A stretch of DNA of 30,264 bases. Origin: a virus. This document shows positions 29,427-30,264 of this stretch, piece by piece. The stretch is from positions 1-30,264 of IMG/VR virus record IMGVR_UViG_3300018059_000034; one strand, written 5' to 3'. Below the pieces are notes generated by a model, which was given only the letters and a program-made list of their open reading frames with translations, was not told where the DNA came from and ran no database searches. Numbering within the stretch: position 1 is the first letter of the stretch; every line of letters begins with the position of its first letter. A program made the position numbers and the translations under genes.

Positions 29427-29896
29427 ACATCCCAGACTTCATAAATAAACTTTAAATATTCATCGTATTCTTTTTCTGTCTGAGGATTATGATTAATAAC
29501 CTGATGATTATCGAACATTATTTCACAAAGTTTCTTACTATTTTCATCAGAAGGTTCACCCTTCAAATCAGTTGTTAAGAAAACTTCTTTAGCATACTCT
29601 TTTAATGACTGAAGTTCTTTAGCCTTTATAGCATATTCAGGATTATCTAAAAGAACTTTAGCAATGACTTCATTTAATTTAGAAGCATCACCATCGTTAT
29701 TAGCAGATATAATATATCCATTAACTTTTTTGTTCTTGAATAAGAAGTCGTTTATTTCTGTCTGAAGTTTTTCGGTGAGAGATTTTTCATATTCTGAAAA
29801 ACCTTTAATGAAAGGCATAGCCTTAACACGATAGGGTTTAAAGCTATTTTTACGTAAAGTAAGTTCTTTACCTTTATAGGTATATTTTTTTTCCAT
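29402..29896 (-). CDS. Tail assembly chaperone (G-like product)
   Basis: This 164-residue soluble, helical protein (KKYTYKGKELTLRKNSFKPY, IKAKELQSLKEYAKEVFLTT, DEYLKFIYEVWDVFFSKF) lies just upstream of the tape measure block, the place of tail assembly chaperones. These bind the tape measure during tail assembly and are not in the mature virion. The case rests on position and on a canonical slippery heptamer near its 3' end. Most ribosomes would stop here; a minority would make the longer fusion. The similarity to known chaperones at sequence level is not visible to me. Confidence 0.7.
   Translation of the reverse strand: MEKKYTYKGKELTLRKNSFKPYRVKAMPFIKGFSEYEKSLTEKLQTEINDFLFKNKKVNGYIISANNDGDASKLNEVIAKVLLDNPEYAIKAKELQSLKEYAKEVFLTTDLKGEPSDENSKKLCEIMFDNHQVINHNPQTEKEYDEYLKFIYEVWDVFFSKFSK
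29420..29426 (-). promoter_or_regulatory. -1 ribosomal frameshift site T-TTT-TTT
   Basis: In the chaperone frame the codons read GTT TTT TTT TCG; the heptamer T TTT TTT (X XXY YYZ type) is complement of 29420-29426, inside a run of nine T residues. A slip of one base gives TTT TTC GAA and then an open frame of about 96 codons. I did not identify a clear downstream pseudoknot or an upstream Shine-Dalgarno-like stimulator. Confidence 0.7.
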
Positions 29897-29920
29897 TTTA
29901 TATTCTCGTTAGAAGTTTCT

Positions 29921-29949
29921 AAATGGGGCCAGATTGACTAGCCCCGTTT
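29921..29949 (-). terminator. Hairpin after the upstream tail gene, possible weak terminator
   Basis: On the minus strand AAACGGGGC pairs with GCCCCATTT (complement of 29941-29949 and 29921-29929), with one mismatch and an 11-base loop. There is only a TTT after it, so termination may be partial or it may act in RNA processing between the upstream virion gene and the chaperone. Confidence 0.45.
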
Positions 29950-29970
29950 GAATTTACATTAAAACCCTGA

Positions 29971-30264
29971 TTAACTTACGGGTGTTTCAACAACTGTGTA
30001 GTAATCATTAGCTGCTATATTAACTGTCTGAGTTGCAAAAGCACCTATTGCAGTTAATTGTGCTACTGAAATAGTTACAGTCGTAGCAACGATTGAGGAT
30101 TTATACTCAAACGGCATACGTCCACCTATCCATGTTACACTTGCTTGAGGTGTAATCTGACCAACAGCAAAGAATATCTCTTGGTGTTTACCGTCTTTTA
30201 TTCCGTTGTATTTATACATCCACTCCACTGATGACCGACTGGTTGACACTCCCGCCGATGGAAA
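29971..30264 (-). CDS. C-terminal part of a virion protein (5' end outside the window), perhaps major tail protein
   Basis: The frame is open to the window edge, so the real start lies beyond 30264; a GTG at 30249 is only nominal. Visible residues include SAGVSTSRSSVEWMYKYNGI and a beta-rich end (IVATTVTISVAQLTAIGAFA, then NIAANDYYTVVETPVS). It is followed by a hairpin and the tail chaperone, the place of the major tail (tube) protein in siphophages. The sequence itself is not diagnostic, and it could also be the end of a different virion or fibre protein. Confidence 0.5.
   Translation of the reverse strand, partial: FPSAGVSTSRSSVEWMYKYNGIKDGKHQEIFFAVGQITPQASVTWIGGRMPFEYKSSIVATTVTISVAQLTAIGAFATQTVNIAANDYYTVVETPVS

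Noticed and set aside
1-30264. Alternative genetic code (stop reassignment)
   Set aside because: TAA, TAG and TGA all end well-supported genes here (for example TAG at 11145-11147 and TGA after 18218); the single TAA at 939-941 is better treated as a local event.
1-30264. tRNA genes, CRISPR arrays, integrase or insertion sequences
   Set aside because: No cloverleaf with a TTC-arm, regularly spaced repeat array, recombinase or transposase motif was seen on reading both strands by eye.

Overview
The window looks like about 30 kb of an AT-rich tailed-phage genome with a siphovirus-type head and tail plan. It may be a prophage or a free phage: I see no integrase, repressor, att site or host gene. 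A Bacteroidota host is suggested. Four promoter-like elements fit the Bacteroidota -33/-7 pattern (TTG or TTTG, 19-20 nt, TATATTNN), and one secreted protein has a signal peptide ending FGQ, as is common in that phylum. This host call is inference.

Layout. On the minus strand, from 9249 down to 1, runs the head module: small terminase, a 47-aa protein, large terminase, portal, prohead protease, HK97-fold capsid protein, a 59-aa protein, head-tail connector, tail-terminator-like protein and a fibronectin-III virion protein cut by the window edge. On the same strand, from 30264 down to 16870, runs the tail and lysis module: C-terminal end of an edge-truncated virion protein, tail assembly chaperone with a -1 frameshift, small tail proteins, a tape measure in two overlapping frames, distal tail and fibre proteins, coiled-coil/TM protein, spanin candidate, holin candidate, glycosyltransferases, methyltransferase, NinG-like HNH protein and an amidase endolysin. 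Between the two modules, from 9759 to 16805, plus-strand accessory/early genes encode a NUMOD1-AP2 DNA-binding protein, a decayed GIY-YIG nuclease, a secreted HExxH protein, a polymerase-like protein, an intact GIY-YIG nuclease, several tiny unknown proteins, a possible PD-(D/E)XK protein, an HTH protein, a GT4 glycosyltransferase and a secreted moron-like gene with its own promoter and terminator. The convergent blocks meet at a bidirectional terminator near 16845.

The late operons are packed with free-standing nuclease genes. Four are paralogous endonuclease-VII-like HNH proteins and one is a different HNH protein; most are joined to their neighbours by TAATG stop/start overlaps. No helicase, primase or SSB is recognisable, so the 414-aa polymerase-like protein is the only replication candidate seen.

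The strongest non-routine observations are: a canonical T-TTT-TTT -1 slippery site that fuses the tail chaperone to an otherwise startless downstream frame; a lone in-frame TAA that cuts the first FN3 repeat after the tail terminator; a 32-bp near-identical promoter element at both terS and the protease, placed so that the transcripts would be almost leaderless; a NUMOD1-AP2 protein that has no nuclease; and a secreted HExxH protein whose ribosome binding site and start lie inside the tail of a decayed homing endonuclease.
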